From Phoronis australis (taxonomy: Eukaryota > Phoronida > Phoronidae), in the NCBI GenBank assembly GCA_002633005.1, contig NMRA01000255.1, positions 415,196-479,195 on the forward strand: a stretch of 64,000 nt of DNA, in the 5' to 3' direction. The translations under genes and the position numbers were made by a program. Positions 21,205 through 33,072 of the stretch are shown piece after piece (the stretch's first letter is position 1; every line of letters starts with the position of its first letter). Under the pieces are notes generated by a model. That model saw only the letters and a list, made by a program, of their open reading frames with translations, made no database searches and was not told where the DNA came from.

Positions 21205-22092
21205 GAAGGTAACACGTATTGGGGGTGAGGGGAACACAAACCAAATCGTCTTCACCTAATTTGCTCCACCCCCCCTCTTCATATTGCCAACACCTCCGCC
21301 GGGGAATTGGTAGCAGCCATCAGCACTTGAGAGACGATGTTTGAATAAAATTTTACGGAGAGTTAGAATTAGGCCTAAGGGTCAGCACAAGCGGATAGCG
21401 GGAAGCTGGGCTGTAGTGGTTCTTAATGAACAAAACCTGTGATACCAACTGAACATATGAGACCGGATAACTTAGGCTAGCCGCTGGTCAGCTCAGCTAT
21501 AGATTCGCTTGAGACAGCTAGGTAGCTCAGCTCGTTCCTATCCGTCTGCGCTGGCCGAGAAGTCAAAACTCATTTTTATTACGGTCCAGTTTGGGGGAAG
21601 TTCAATGTATTGGGGTCATGGTTTGGGGGAGGTTGAATGTTTTAGGATCACGCTTTCAGTGTATACACTGTATTTTGAAAGAGCGAGGAACCGGAGTCCT
21701 TTGTGCACTGCCTTTGGCTGTTTCACACAGGGTGTCCCAAAATGCTCTAACACTTCAGTACAACGCCGGGAGTTCAAATTCAGTTCCCGTAAATCAGATT
21801 CTGGGCTAGGCCTTGTTTTGAAAGAGGGCGCGTGAGCCAGCACGTGCTCTGCATGCACAAGAATGGCAAACAAAGGACTCAGTTTTGAAGAACTATTTTA
21901 TTGCGCAATACTGTTGAAAACTAAACAACATCAAGAAAGTGCAAAGACAATTAATCTTCAAAGTCTATGAGCACAAAGTTTTAATTTGATTTAAAGACTT
22001 TATTGCTGTTTGATCTGCTATTTTCATCTAACCTTGTTCCTAGGTCAATAAAATACATTGTCACTTGGATTGAAAGTAGGTTACATTTTACA
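21205..22092. repeat. Dispersed R repeat, right-truncated at the duplication junction
   Basis: Matches about 51,210-52,256 closely and 39,480-40,710 less closely (GGCAGCCATCAGCACTTG, ACAGGGTGTCCCAA, CTAGGTCAATAAAATACATT). Similarity stops at about 22,092, where unit B begins. Confidence 0.6.
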
Positions 22093-22295
22093 ATACCCGA
22101 TAAGCGCACGACACAAGTCAACAAACACCGAACGGCGATTTCGGGGTTTTCATTTTGAGCGATAAAACTCTTTAGCCAACTAAACTGTTTCAAGGTAGTA
22201 TTCCTCCGGGATGCGAGATCTTCTATACATAAAAGGGCCGCACAGCCGTCAAACTGAGTCCTTCGCGACACGAGTTTTGCCGCACTGATTCAATC
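22093..22295 (+). promoter_or_regulatory. Lectin B core promoter and 5' UTR
   Basis: Matches 2,279-2,467. The TATA region reads TATACATAAAAG (22,224-22,235) rather than TATATTTAAAG. Upstream lies R-repeat sequence rather than the native upstream region of lectin A. Confidence 0.55.
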
Positions 22296-22353
22296 ATGTT
22301 CTTGCTGAAGTATTTCCTTGGACTGTTTTCATTCCTATTTGTTTTTTACTGTG
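22296..22353 (+). CDS. Lectin B exon 1: signal peptide
   Basis: Same length and frame as lectin A exon 1, hydrophobic core LKYFLGLFSFLFVFYC. Donor G|GTAAG. Confidence 0.8.
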
Positions 22354-25300
22354 GTAAGTTTGTGAGACGCATACTGTTGGAGCTTCTCTCTACGGTGTTT
22401 GGAGTCATGCGACTGTTATTCGTAACTGAACGTACTGTTTCAGGGTAAATGTAACTTACATGGGTCTCGGTTTTTAAGCTTGATGTCTGTTATTCAGAAG
22501 AGAAAAGTAGTAGATCTCTATAAGTGAGTATTATACATGTTTCAGAATAACCATGTAGAAGATGGTATCTATGAACATAATTCAAAGATTATTACTATCA
22601 TCTACATCGTAAAAAGTAAGCAAGCAGATTGATCGGGCTCTTGTAGAGTTGAACTAGACAAAAACAGAGGAAGTAGAAGTTTGAATATCTGTGTTAAGAC
22701 TTCTAATTCCGAGCAATGAAACGTGAGATTTTGGGGAACTGCGGGTATAATTATAAGCGACACGATGTTTAAGAGTCAGACTGATGAATGTTGGGACTGC
22801 GTTTCGTGCTGAAAACATGTGTATCGCCGGAACAGCTAAACGGGGGTCCGTTTATTACCCAGGAAAAATGCATCGTAACAGACCAAAGGTTTGTAATATT
22901 TATTCACGAAATTTAGTTCTTTCTTATATCAACTTAGGCTTCTCATGTTATTGTTCGGTATCTGAGATTAATGTACAACTAATGTTTCATCAGGATATAA
23001 TTACTCCTTGTACAGGTGTAACGTACTTGTCTTTTCTATTTTTTTGCGAAAAACAAAGGTTGAAATTTAATAATTAGATTTTTTGATATACAGCAAAATT
23101 ATTTCAGAAATCGACTGTTCAAAACATTCGCTAAATGGACCATCGGTTTTTGGGTAAGGCTATTTGGGACTTACGACAGTGGTACTCATTCTGTACAGCA
23201 TATGAGACCAAAGCCTTGTTATTTTCTGTCAAAATTTGCTCGCTACAATCAAGACTCTATTGGCTTTCTTTTATCCTTTTCAGGCGTTCATGCGACGAAC
23301 AAAGAGACCGCTGACTCGCCATTGACTAAAACCGACGTCTCCAAATCCAAAAGCCAGGCCAGTGGTAAGAATTACATGTAAAATCACGACACAGGGCAAT
23401 TCAAGAACGGTCTTTTAGTTTCGACCAGAATTCGACCAGAATTGATTTGGACAACTAGTATTGCACTAAAAGCTGCTGTAAATCACGATCTTCCATCAAA
23501 AACTAATTTTTGATCTCCGCTACTTAACGCTATAAAACTGGTCTCATTTATTTGGTCTTTGCTCAGATGTTCTCCTCGGGTTTTCAAAGAAATGACAGCC
23601 TGAGATTATGCTCAGCGCAATAACTGACCAGTCGTAACTAACCAACTATTAACCCTGTTAACCCTGGACTCGAGTAATAACGAACTAACAGTTCTCCCCA
23701 CGCCCTAATTCAATGTGTGTAGAGAATAAGTTGAAACCAATTCCTTCCTCTAGGAGGAATCAGCCATTTTTTTAAGGAAATCAGGTTTAAGGGAACTTTT
23801 ATACTTCCGCTAACAAGTAGTTCCACTATCGCAAAATGGTTCTTGTAGTTCAAATGTGGTCTGTTGTTAATCGTTGGTTAACTCGTCCAGAACGATACCT
23901 AGAAACATCAGTAGCATGATTAACAGACTTTGGAAAGATTTTTCAAATTAGTTACATTTTGGGATTGGTGAGGATTAATGTGGCCGGTTGCATGAAACAG
24001 TCCAAAAAGGCCTAAACTAAGTTCCCTACATCTTTTACATATTTGTTTTAGTTCTTTGCTTACAGGTGCAATACTTTTTCTATCAGTTTATCTTTATTAT
24101 GGGCTCCTCTTTGACATATGACATTTCTTATAATAAAACTAAAAACTGAGCCCTTACAGTGGCGGATCTAGGATGTCATAAGGGGGCCTAACACTTGGTC
24201 TCGTAAGCAATCGCGCAGAGCACGACTGTAGAGGCGCATAGAGCAGAATAAGGGGAGGTCGGGAGGGGGTTGCCCCACTGCAGCTCAGGATAAAAATTTG
24301 TATTTGCCTCTAAAAACAAGCATTATCCTTAATTTCTGAAGTGTTATCAAAGAAAAAACACAGAGAACATGTGTAAAACTGTATGCATGTATACATGAAC
24401 TACGTACTCGAACTCACGATCTGTCTGCCAGAGTGCGCTTGGTCTACCACTCCGCCACCAGCCTTCCACTTACGGCGATGTGACGAACTAGTTTATGATC
24501 CACAGCGTTTGCGCGCGAACATGCTTCTTCCCGCACTGTTCATTGCAAGCTTTACATTTTGTGCAACGAGTTCGTAGCAAAAGTTGTTGTGTTTAAAACA
24601 GTCTTCAGTTGTCCAAAAGACTAAATCCGTTTTTCGTGTTGGCATTACACACGCGATTGCTTTGCAAATCGTCTTAATTTAAATGTTTGAGTGATTCACT
24701 CAGGCTTCGAGTAAAGTCAACATCTTATCAGAAACTTCTGTTTCTTCATCGTCACTCAGCTTCCGTTTTCTTTGATTATGTGATTTTTTTCATTGCACAT
24801 TGGAGCAGACGACGGAAACGGAGTGGTAGTGTAACTCCCTCTATGACTTTGCAATTTATGCCTCTTTTCCATAAGAGGAATTCCGGTCTAGCAGAACTCC
24901 ATCGCAACTCAACTTTCCCATTGAGTCCTCCCCGATGGTGACATCTCAGTTCCGTTGGTTCTCTGGAATAGAGACCAGATGGCGTGGTTGAACAATGCTT
25001 TTGAATCACAGAACTCTAACCCCGCAATGCCATCTCGCACGTGTATGTAAGCGTACATGTACATGTATTCATTAGAGCTTGCGACCCCGAGACTTGCCGC
25101 GAGAGTTTGAACTGTGTCTGCTAGAGTGAGTTTTATTCGAGTGTCGTAGTTATGCGATCAAGCCTAATTTCATAGATTTAGCTTTATTTTTTCATTTTTG
25201 ATCATTGAGCAAGACTCATGAGGGACGGTTCAATACAATTAACGATTTCTCGGCAAAATTAGTCAGCACATCCGACAATTACACTGGTCATTCTTGAGAA

Positions 25301-28300
25301 GGACCGACCTGTGACTGTGGCTGGATGCCGGGAATACTCACTCCTCGGGTATCTTTTATGTTTAGTCTTAAAACCACTTTCGAAAAAAATGTTTTCCGAT
25401 GTTTACTGTAACACACACTACATGTATCAGGATCACAAATTTTCACTCCCTGAAGAAAGAAGATTGTGTCTAAACTTTTATGGAAAGGCTAACTTTGCAA
25501 AAATTGCACTGAGCTTTACACGGTACATTTCAAAGCTACAATTTATAGTGGACGTTTGCCCAATTTTCATCTATCAGAAAACCTGTAGGCCTACATGTAT
25601 ATGCAAATATGGGATTGATATTTGGAGTAATTAGTTTATCACTGCATCCTTAACTTTTACTGACAACTGTACCAAACGGCACCAATGGTACAATCAATTC
25701 ATAACGATGCATAATACTGGATGAATGACTAACTAAATTCTCCACAGCAACTCTGAGGGAAACTTATTCCAAAATCTTTGTCTCTTTGGTATAAAGCTCT
25801 TACGCGTAATTGTTTCCCTGCTGGTTTTACTGGTCACTTATATAACCGGCGTACTAGTTCATTTCCGTTGTTATCATACTATTACACACTGTTATTTTTC
25901 GAATTTTGGTAAACTCTAGGTTTTTAGAATTTTATTTTTGTTAAATCTGTCAGGTTTGGGAAATGATTATTATTGATGAATTAAATGATTTATTTTTTAC
26001 GTCTTGTATTAAAACACCAAGAACCGATAAAACGTTTTCTAATGATATTACTGCCAGGAAGAGATCTTACAGCAATTATGCAGAACAGTTTAAAAACGGC
26101 GGAGTTGCGAAAAGTTTTAGACAGTAAACTCCATAACAACACCGGAACAAACGAATGCAAACAAATTCCACACATGTGCTGCGCAACATCAGCGGCGAAA
26201 TATCGGAGTTGCCAGGAATAGAGCTCTATGTTTTGAACAAATAGTGAGGAATGGACTCGAAATATTGCTAAGAGATTCTCCCGCCATTCGCGATGAATAA
26301 CGCCAGGCTGATCAGTGCTATTCTCTAAGATATTTCTATTCTCGTGTTCATTTACGTGGACTGTTCGGATCTAACTACGGAATTTTTATATTTTTTTAAA
26401 ACATGTTTGGCACATATTAAGTGCAGCTAAGTATTTTGGAATATGTGCAGCAATGACGAACGTCTCGTTGAGTCTCACGTGATTGATGGCGTGAACTCTA
26501 GCCATCACTCCAAGCAATGTGGAATTGATGTTTCCCACTGGACAATGATGGTTGTTTATGTCCGGTTTAAGTTCTCAGATTTAGCGCAACTTCTCAAAAC
26601 AGAGGTGTAGACGTGCACGACATAAGATTTTGTTGCTATCATGTTTTTGCAGAAGAGGAATCTCGAGTTATCTGTGAACCCGCCACTCGGTATCTTGCAT
26701 GCGCCAATCCACAGGAAGTGTTGTCAATAACCTCGGCAATGTACGGTCGGAAAGACAGCCATACTTGCCCTCACAGATTTATCCGTACTACGAGTTGTGA
26801 GTCATCGCGTTCCTTATCTGTCGTGAGCAAGCTGTGCAATGGAAGGCGAGTTTGTGTCATATCGGCGTCGAACAGAGTCTTTGGGGATCCTTGTTATGGC
26901 ACTTACAAATATCTAAATGTTACCTACCAATGTGTGCCAAGTAAGTAAGAATTCATTGCTGTTTCTGCATTCCATAATTTATTGACTCATGGTTGGTAAG
27001 ATACCATAAGTCAGGTCATACGTCTAGATCCTATAGTATTAGAATATAGACGAAATTATCCCGCTTACTTAGGGTAAAAACCGAAACTATGACTCTGGCT
27101 TGATATCAAACGTTCTTGTGATAGAATTCCACAATTTGTTAACGTGGATTAAAATGTGAATGAAATTGCTAAGTTACGTTGTGGTACGTAGTTCAAATGT
27201 TAACTCCCTCTATGACTTCGCAATTTATGGCCTCTTTTCCATCAAGAGAAACTCCGGTCTAGCAGAACTCCATCGCAACTCAACTTTCCCATTGAGTCCT
27301 CCCCGATGGTGACATCGCAGTTCCGTTGGTTCTCTGGATTAAAGACCAGATGGCGTGGTTGAACAATGCTTTTGAATCACTGAACTCTAACCCCGCAGTG
27401 GTTTCTCTCGTACGTGTATGTAAGCGTACATGTACGTGTATTCATTAGAGCTTGCGACCCCGAGACTTGCCGCGAGAGTTTGAACTGTGTATGCTCGAGT
27501 GAGTTTTATTCTAATGTCACAGTTATACGATCAAGCCAAATTTCATACTTAAGTTTCATTTTTTTCATTTTTGTTCATTAAGCAAGACTCATGAGGTACG
27601 GTTCAATACAATTAACGATTTCTCGGCAAAATTAGTCAGCACATCCGACAATTACACTGGTCATTCTTGAGAAGGACCGACCTGTGACTGTGACTGGCAG
27701 CGGGAATACTCACTCCTTGGGTATCTTTTAGGTTTAGTCTTAGAACCACTTTCGAAAAAATGTTTTCCAATGTTTACTGTAACACACACTACATGTATCA
27801 GGATCACAGATTTTCATTCCCTGAAGGAATAAGATTGTGTCTAAACTTTTATGGAAACTCTAACTTTGCAACCATTGCACTGAGCTTTACACGGTACATT
27901 TCAAAGCTACAATTTATAGTGGAGATTTGCCCATTTTTCATCAATCAGAAAACCAGTAGGCCTATATGCAAATTTCAGATTGGTAGTTGGTGTAATTAGT
28001 TTATCACTGCATCCTGATTTTTTACTGACAACTGTACCAAACGGCACCAATGGTCCAATCAATTCATAAAGATGCATAATACTGAATGAATGCCTAACTA
28101 AATTTTTCACAGCAACTCTGAGAGAAACTTATTCCAAAATCTTTGTCTTTATAGTATAGGACTCTTACGCATAATTGCTTCCCTGCTGGCTTAACTGGTC
28201 ATTTATATAACTGGTGTTCTAGTTCATTTCCGTTGTTATGGTACTATTACACGCTCTTATTTTTCGAATTTTGGTAAATTGTCGGTTTTTAGAATTTATT

Positions 28301-30137
28301 TTTGTTAAACCTTCCAGGTTTCGGAAATGAATATTATTGACGAATTAAATGATTTATCTTTTGCGTCTTGTATTAAAACACCAGGAACCTATAAAACGTT
28401 TTCTAGTGATATTACTACCAGGAAGAGATATTCCAGCAATTAAACAGAACAGTTTAAAAACGGCGGAGTTGCGAAACGTTTTAGACGGTAAATTCCTTAA
28501 CAACACCGGAACAAACGAATGCAAACAAATTCCACACATGTGCTGCGCAACATCAGAGGCGCAAGATAGGAGTGGCCAGGGATAGATTTCCATGTTTTGA
28601 ACAGATAGTGATAAAAGGACTCGAAATTTTGCTAAGGGATTCTCCCTCCATTTGCGATGAATAACGCCAGGCTGATCAGTGCTATTCTCTAAGATTTCTA
28701 TTCTCGTGTTCATTTACTTGGACTGTTCGGATCTAACTACGGAATTTTTATATTTTTTTTAAAACATGTTTGGCACATATTCAGTGCAGCTACGTATTTT
28801 GGAAAATGTGCAGCAATGACGAACGTCTCGTTGAGTCTCACGTGATTGATGGCGTGAACTCTAGCCATCACTCCAAGCAATGTGGAATTGATGTTTCCCA
28901 ATGGACATTGGTGGTTGTTTATGTCCGGGTTTAAGTTTTCAGATTTAGCGCAACTTCTAAAAACAGAGGGGTAGACGTACACGACATAAGATTTTGTTGA
29001 TATCACGTTTTTGCAGAAGTGGAATCTCGAGTTATCTGTGAACACGCCACTCGGTATCTTGCATGCGCCAATCCAAAGGAAGTGTTGTCAATAACCTCGG
29101 CAATGTACGGTCGGAAAGACAGCCGTACTTGCCCTCACAGATTTATCCGTACTACGAGTTGTGAGTCATCGCGTTCCTTATCTGTCGTGAGCAAGCTGTG
29201 CGATGGAAAGCGAGTTTGTCACGTATATGCGTCGAACAGTGTCTTTGGGGATCCTTGTTATGGCACTAACAAATATCTAGCTGTTACGTACCAATGTGTG
29301 TCAAGTAAGTTAATTCTTGAACATTGCTTTCAGGCTCTCAGAAAGTTGCCTATGTTAGTCATGAATCGAGTACGCTTGTCCTGCTTTCGCAAAAAAGTTG
29401 TTAAGAAAATTTGTTAATTGGTTTCTTGAGACGAGATGGCCACGACATCTTTGTGCATGCTACAGTTGGGGGTACATGGAAGTTGCATTAAGAGAATTGT
29501 TAATTGACGTCGTTAGATGAGATGACCGAGACATCTTGGTATACGCTTCAGTTGCAGATACATGCTGAGTCATTTACTTAAAAAACTAGCATAAGGGTGT
29601 CGGAATCACACTTCTCTTATACTCGATGTCTCAATAAGCTATTTTATAGCATGTACATTGAAATCATTTTGTTAGTTTCGCTAGAGCTCTAAAATAACAT
29701 ATTTACCAATAACTGCGCTTTTATTACGACATGCGTATCTTTTGCATTTACTGAAAGGCGTGCAGAGCATTTACATGTAGGCCTAAACTATGAAACAGGG
29801 AACTGCATCCGATTGTTAAATGGCTATCATTCCAGTCGTCACGCCCCTTTAAAGCATGCTCTCGTCCATCCAAGTTCCATTAAATGGCGTGTTTTAGGCT
29901 ATTCTTTCTCTGGGCGGTGCTATTCACGGCGACAACAATCACAATGTTCCCAGTGGTAGGCTCTGACTCTATGACACACATTGCACTGCTAGTCTGAGGG
30001 GTCCATCATCTGTTGTAGTAAGTACTTTTCTTGTCGTTTTAGGCAGTTCGGATGCAAAACGTTCTGTTGAAGAGGATGGTTTCGTTAGGGTGGACAAACG
30101 GCGAGCTAACTCACTTTTGACTGGTAACAAAGAGTAA
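22296..30137 (+). CDS. Secreted two-domain SUEL/rhamnose-binding lectin B (5 coding exons)
   Basis: Joining 22296-22353, 23284-23364, 26653-26940, 29017-29304 and 30043-30137 gives 810 nt, or 269 residues, all phase-1 joins with GT/AG borders. Layout matches lectin A: signal peptide 1-20, linker to about 46, SUEL domains near 54-140 and 150-236, basic tail to 269. Both domains keep eight cysteines, YGR and DPCYGT-x-KYL, so sugar binding is expected. The two domains differ at only about 13 of 96 residues, because the second-domain exon and its upstream intron were copied over the first. The tail ends 14 residues earlier than in lectin A through an AAA-to-TAA change. AATAAA follows at 30,239. 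No disabling change is seen, so I treat it as functional. Confidence 0.82.
22354..23283 (+). other. Lectin B intron 1
   Basis: Aligns with 2,526-3,460. The long open frame seen in the A copy is broken here, supporting non-coding status. Confidence 0.55.
23284..23364 (+). CDS. Lectin B exon 2: linker
   Basis: 81 bases, coding VHATNKETADSPLTKTDVS and a Lys/Ser-rich end. Frame and length are conserved with lectin A exon 2 despite several substitutions. Confidence 0.7.
23983..24156. mobile_element. MITE remnant, unit B
   Basis: GGCCGGTTGCATGAAACAG through ACTAAAAACTGAGCCC, the left part of the family. It is interrupted at the same point as the unit A copy at 4,125, so the nested insertion predates the duplication. 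The right end is lost. Confidence 0.6.
24157..24830 (+). mobile_element. CAGTGGCGGAT-type element, copy 2 (truncated)
   Basis: Starts CAGTGGCGGATCTAGGATG. It carries on the opposite strand a tRNA-like module (24,410-24,470, including GAGTTCGAGT in reverse). It is cut at 24,830, where the block shared with 27,199 begins. Confidence 0.55.
24831..26930 (+). repeat. Intragenic 2.1-kb direct repeat, left copy
   Basis: Begins TAACTCCCTCTATGACTT and matches 27,199-29,300 with an offset of about 2,365 bases. It includes the end of intron 2 and nearly all of exon 3. Where the block ends, intron 3 of lectin B matches intron 3 of lectin A, so the copy stopped inside or at the end of the exon. Confidence 0.75.
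26653..26940 (+). CDS. Lectin B exon 3: SUEL domain I
   Basis: 288 bases, codes ESRVICEPATRYLACANPQ, SAMYGRKDSHTC and VFGDPCYGTYKYLNVTYQC, ending VP. Eight cysteines and both motifs are present. Its body is like domain II, but its last codons (YQCVP) and donor GTAAGTAAG are like domain I of lectin A, the mark of a partial conversion. Confidence 0.88.
26941..29016 (+). other. Lectin B intron 3
   Basis: The first ~150 bases match lectin A intron 3. From 27,199 it is the right copy of the 2.1-kb direct repeat. Short frames in the repeat (for example 27,760-27,999 and 28,349-28,585) recur in the other copies, but as shared intron sequence. Confidence 0.5.
27199..29300 (+). repeat. Intragenic 2.1-kb direct repeat, right copy
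   Basis: Partner of 24,831-26,930. The distal part also matches unit A at about 6,500-8,040, so this is the ancestral position and the left copy is derived. Confidence 0.75.
29017..29304 (+). CDS. Lectin B exon 4: SUEL domain II
   Basis: 288 bases, acceptor TTTTTGCAG, donor TCAA|GTAAGT. Codes ESRVICEHATRYLACANPK, SAMYGRKDSRTC and VFGDPCYGTNKYLAVTYQC. Eight cysteines and both SUEL motifs are intact. Confidence 0.88.
29305..30042 (+). other. Lectin B intron 4
   Basis: Aligns with lectin A intron 4 (8,046-8,776) with only small differences; ends GTTTTAG. Confidence 0.55.
30043..30137 (+). CDS. Lectin B exon 5: shortened basic tail
   Basis: Codes SSDAKRSVEEDGFVRVDKRR, then ANSLLTGNKE and TAA. 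The dibasic sites at AKR and DKRR are kept. The stop replaces a Lys codon of lectin A; beyond it a 6-base deletion also separates the two copies. Confidence 0.7.
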
Positions 30138-30238
30138 CGAGCCTGGGAGCAGCACGAGTTTCTGGACATGAATTGTTGGTCATCATCTGGGATCGACAAT
30201 CAGTGATTCTGGAACCTAATGAGATTTAATGGATCTCA

Positions 30239-30244
30239 AATAAA
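30239..30244 (+). terminator. Lectin B polyadenylation signal
   Basis: AATAAA about 100 bases after the TAA, at the position conserved with lectin A. Confidence 0.55.
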
Positions 30245-32600
30245 GTGCAAGATATAATTGATGAATTTCTTATCAATCCCGCACTACTAACCGAGCACCG
30301 TGGAAGTATATGTCACACTTACAACTCAAGTTTGTTGGAAGTTAATCTTCAAGTAATACCGAAAAAGAGCCACATGGTGGCTATTTTCGAAAACAAGACT
30401 AGAAAAAGTCCCCATGACGGACTCTATTGGCATTGTTTTGTATTCCTGGCAGAAATATAGAAAAACGTGGAAAAGATTTAATTATTTTAATTTTGGACCC
30501 TTAAAAGGGCCTTAAAATTTCAAATTTGTCTTTTTTCAGCTGACGTTGAACTTAAATTGTCGACAGAGAACACTTGCTCTTTATTCAAGTATTATTTGAT
30601 GCTCTTGGCTTAATGAGGGCGCTACATCGGCTATGCAATTTCCGAAAGTTCCCGCCACAATTTTTTCCGTAAAAACAATGGTAGCTAATTTACTTCCTAA
30701 GGAGGCACTGTACACAGGGATTTGCCAGCAGTGCGCACGTCACTTTACACAGGGTTTTGCCAGCAGTGCGCACGTCACTTTACGCAGGGATTTGCCAGCA
30801 GTGCGCACGTCACTTTACACAGGGTTTTGCCAGCAGTGCACACGTCACTTTACACAGGGTTTTGCTAGCAGTGCGCACGTCACTTTACACAGGGTTTTGC
30901 CAGCAGTGCACACGTCACTGCACGTTCTGCCATTCTTCCACCTAACGTCTAGAATTCTACGAACAAAAGCTGTGAGTCGTTTCACACCAAAAGCGCTACA
31001 CATGACCACAGAATCGTTATATTGTCTCACACAAGACATATTATAGTCCTGTTCTCTGCCATACAAAAGGAAGCTAGCGAGGCTTCCAAAATATGCCAAT
31101 ATCGTAAAAGTAACAATTTTAATTCCTTGGCAATGCTAGACAACACTTAGCACTAGATTCTGAAAACATTATTTCCTACATATTCCAAAAATGTAGTCCA
31201 AAATTACTCCCATCTTGAACTAAATTTTTCACAACTCTAGCCTGTTTGAGGGCTACCTGAAACTGGAGTTAATTTCTCAGTCGCTACGAAGAAATGCTTT
31301 CAGGCCGCCATAAGAACAGTGCAAAATCTACCTCAAAATGACACCAAACCTGGGCTACCCAATTATTTAATGGGAAATGGCCACGTCTACAGACAACGTT
31401 GTCACCTAACCCACATTAGCGAGTATTATCTTACGACTATCTTATATTAATATTACACTTATCTCCACACAGGTACCACATGCGGGTATTTACAGACAAA
31501 AAAGAACACCTAGCAGTGTCTTATTTATTATCTGACAATGCCATGGGAACATTAACGCTTTGGTATCAGTGCATTTCCAGTGCTTCCCTTGCTCATGAAT
31601 TTCGCAGATAGTGGAGATTTTTGAAGGGTTTTCCTGGACTGGAATTTCCTACTGAACCGCCACAGTGATTTTCAGTTGTCCATGGCAAACTTGATTTGGT
31701 ACGGATAGCAAATGCATGATACAAAATTCACCATGTAGAGTTACAACGTGATCATTTGAGTGAGAATGTCGACTCATAATTGTGTTTTACGCCTTGCACT
31801 TTTTTGAGTTGCTCAAATGATGTGGGTGAATATTTTCAGTCGACTCCCGTTTAAGGAATGTCCTTGTGGTCACATATTTTAACGTTCTTCGTGAAATTCA
31901 CCTTTAGTGACATCTTCCGAACACATTTTATTGCCTCATTCAATGTTAACTTTCAGTCAAAATTTTCAAATTCTTTCAATCTCGATTTTAGACGTCGGTT
32001 CTTTGCTGAATTATTTTTGAGGGTCGTCCATTTTCACCATATGTTGTTCGGCAGATGTTGCAGAGCTGACTCTTGCACGTGACGGTCTCGCCAGTTGGTT
32101 ACTACCTGAGGCTCTCTTTGTAAGCCAAAAGTTTTCCAAAGAACCCCGGCTCTGGGAGCTCTTTCGTGAATCGTCTGCAAGAGTACCGGTTAGATCGGAG
32201 CGGACCTCTGATCAGAATTTGTTTCGTACCCGTACGCTATTTTCACTACCATTGAGCCAATACAGTTGCCACGCACTATGCAGTCAGTCATCATGTTTGC
32301 TAACTAGAAGTGAATTCCAGAGATGCGGCTCTTTTGCTGAACCGTTTACGTCACTTTACCTATCGTTGTATCAATAGTTAATAAGGGCTAGAAACAGGAT
32401 GATAAGGGAGGAATATGTCGACAAATAACCAGTGACCATACCACCAACGATAGTGACTTTCCTCTTTGAAGAAATAATTGTATGTTGTTCGTCCATTGGC
32501 GAATTGGAAATCATAAGTCACTGCAAAACTAACAGAAGAGACCTTCATTTTCCACAGGTCAGAGTCGCATTTGCAGCCTCGTCTAAGCTACGCTCGGGCG
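30245..32600. other. Intergenic, duplicated from unit A
   Basis: Collinear with about 8,984-11,170. Only the expanded 35-bp array stands out. Confidence 0.4.
30712..30921 (+). repeat. 35-bp tandem repeat, 6 units
   Basis: Six exact-length units start at 30712, 30747, 30782, 30817, 30852 and 30887, each ACACAGGG(T/A)TTTGCCAGCA or close. Because 35 is not a multiple of three, the open frame here drifts through all phases and is not a protein repeat. Confidence 0.88.
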
Positions 32601-32601
32601 A

Positions 32602-32910
32602 GCGTTCAGTAGACGTTAGGAGCTACGCTAGAACCTAGCTAAAACCTGCCTCCCGTTCAGTAACGCTAGGACCTCGCTAAAAAGCAAGATTTCGCGAGAT
32701 TACGTGAGATATTGCTGTGCATTTTAAATGAGAGCACGTGACTTTGACTAGCTTTAGCTAGGTTCTAGCGTATGTAGTTCCTAGCGTCTACTGAACGCAC
32801 TCCCGGTCAAAGTCTCGTGTTTCCGTTTGAAATGCACGGCAATATCTCACGTAATCTCGCGAAGTCTTGCTTTTGAGCGAGGTCCTAGTGTTACTGAACG
32901 AGAGGCGGGG
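32602..32910. mobile_element. Interleaved foldback elements
   Basis: Arm X (32,602-32,643, GCGTTCAGTAGACGTTAGGA...) pairs with 32,753-32,798. Arm Y (32,654-32,748, CGTTCAGTAACGCTAGGACC...) pairs with 32,805-32,900. The right X arm sits inside the loop of Y. The insert is absent from unit A, where CTAAGCTACG joins GGGGTTACGACC directly at about 11,170. Confidence 0.7.
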
Positions 32911-33072
32911 TTACGACCTTTTATGAAACTAAACCAACAACACTTTTAAATTAAGCGTTCGTAAAGACCTTAGTGAAACAGCCACCTGCTGTGTACGTTT
33001 CCGATCAGTGCAGACTGACTCACTTTCTTACAGAAATAAAGCACTTCAAACGTGAACGTGTGAGTCACCAGT

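Larger units (their letters stand above)
23365..26652 (+). other. Lectin B intron 2
   Basis: The first part aligns with lectin A intron 2 up to about 24,830. From 24,831 it is instead a copy of sequence that also lies in intron 3 (27,199 on). It contains the truncated MITE and element copies at 23,983-24,830. Confidence 0.5.

Noticed and set aside
30712-30921. CRISPR-like array of short direct repeats
   Set aside because: Units are contiguous with no unique spacers, and the genome is eukaryotic.
30633-31046. 137-codon frame with CQQCARHFTQGF-like repeats
   Set aside because: It is the 35-bp tandem array read across changing phases; the unit A counterpart has no such frame.
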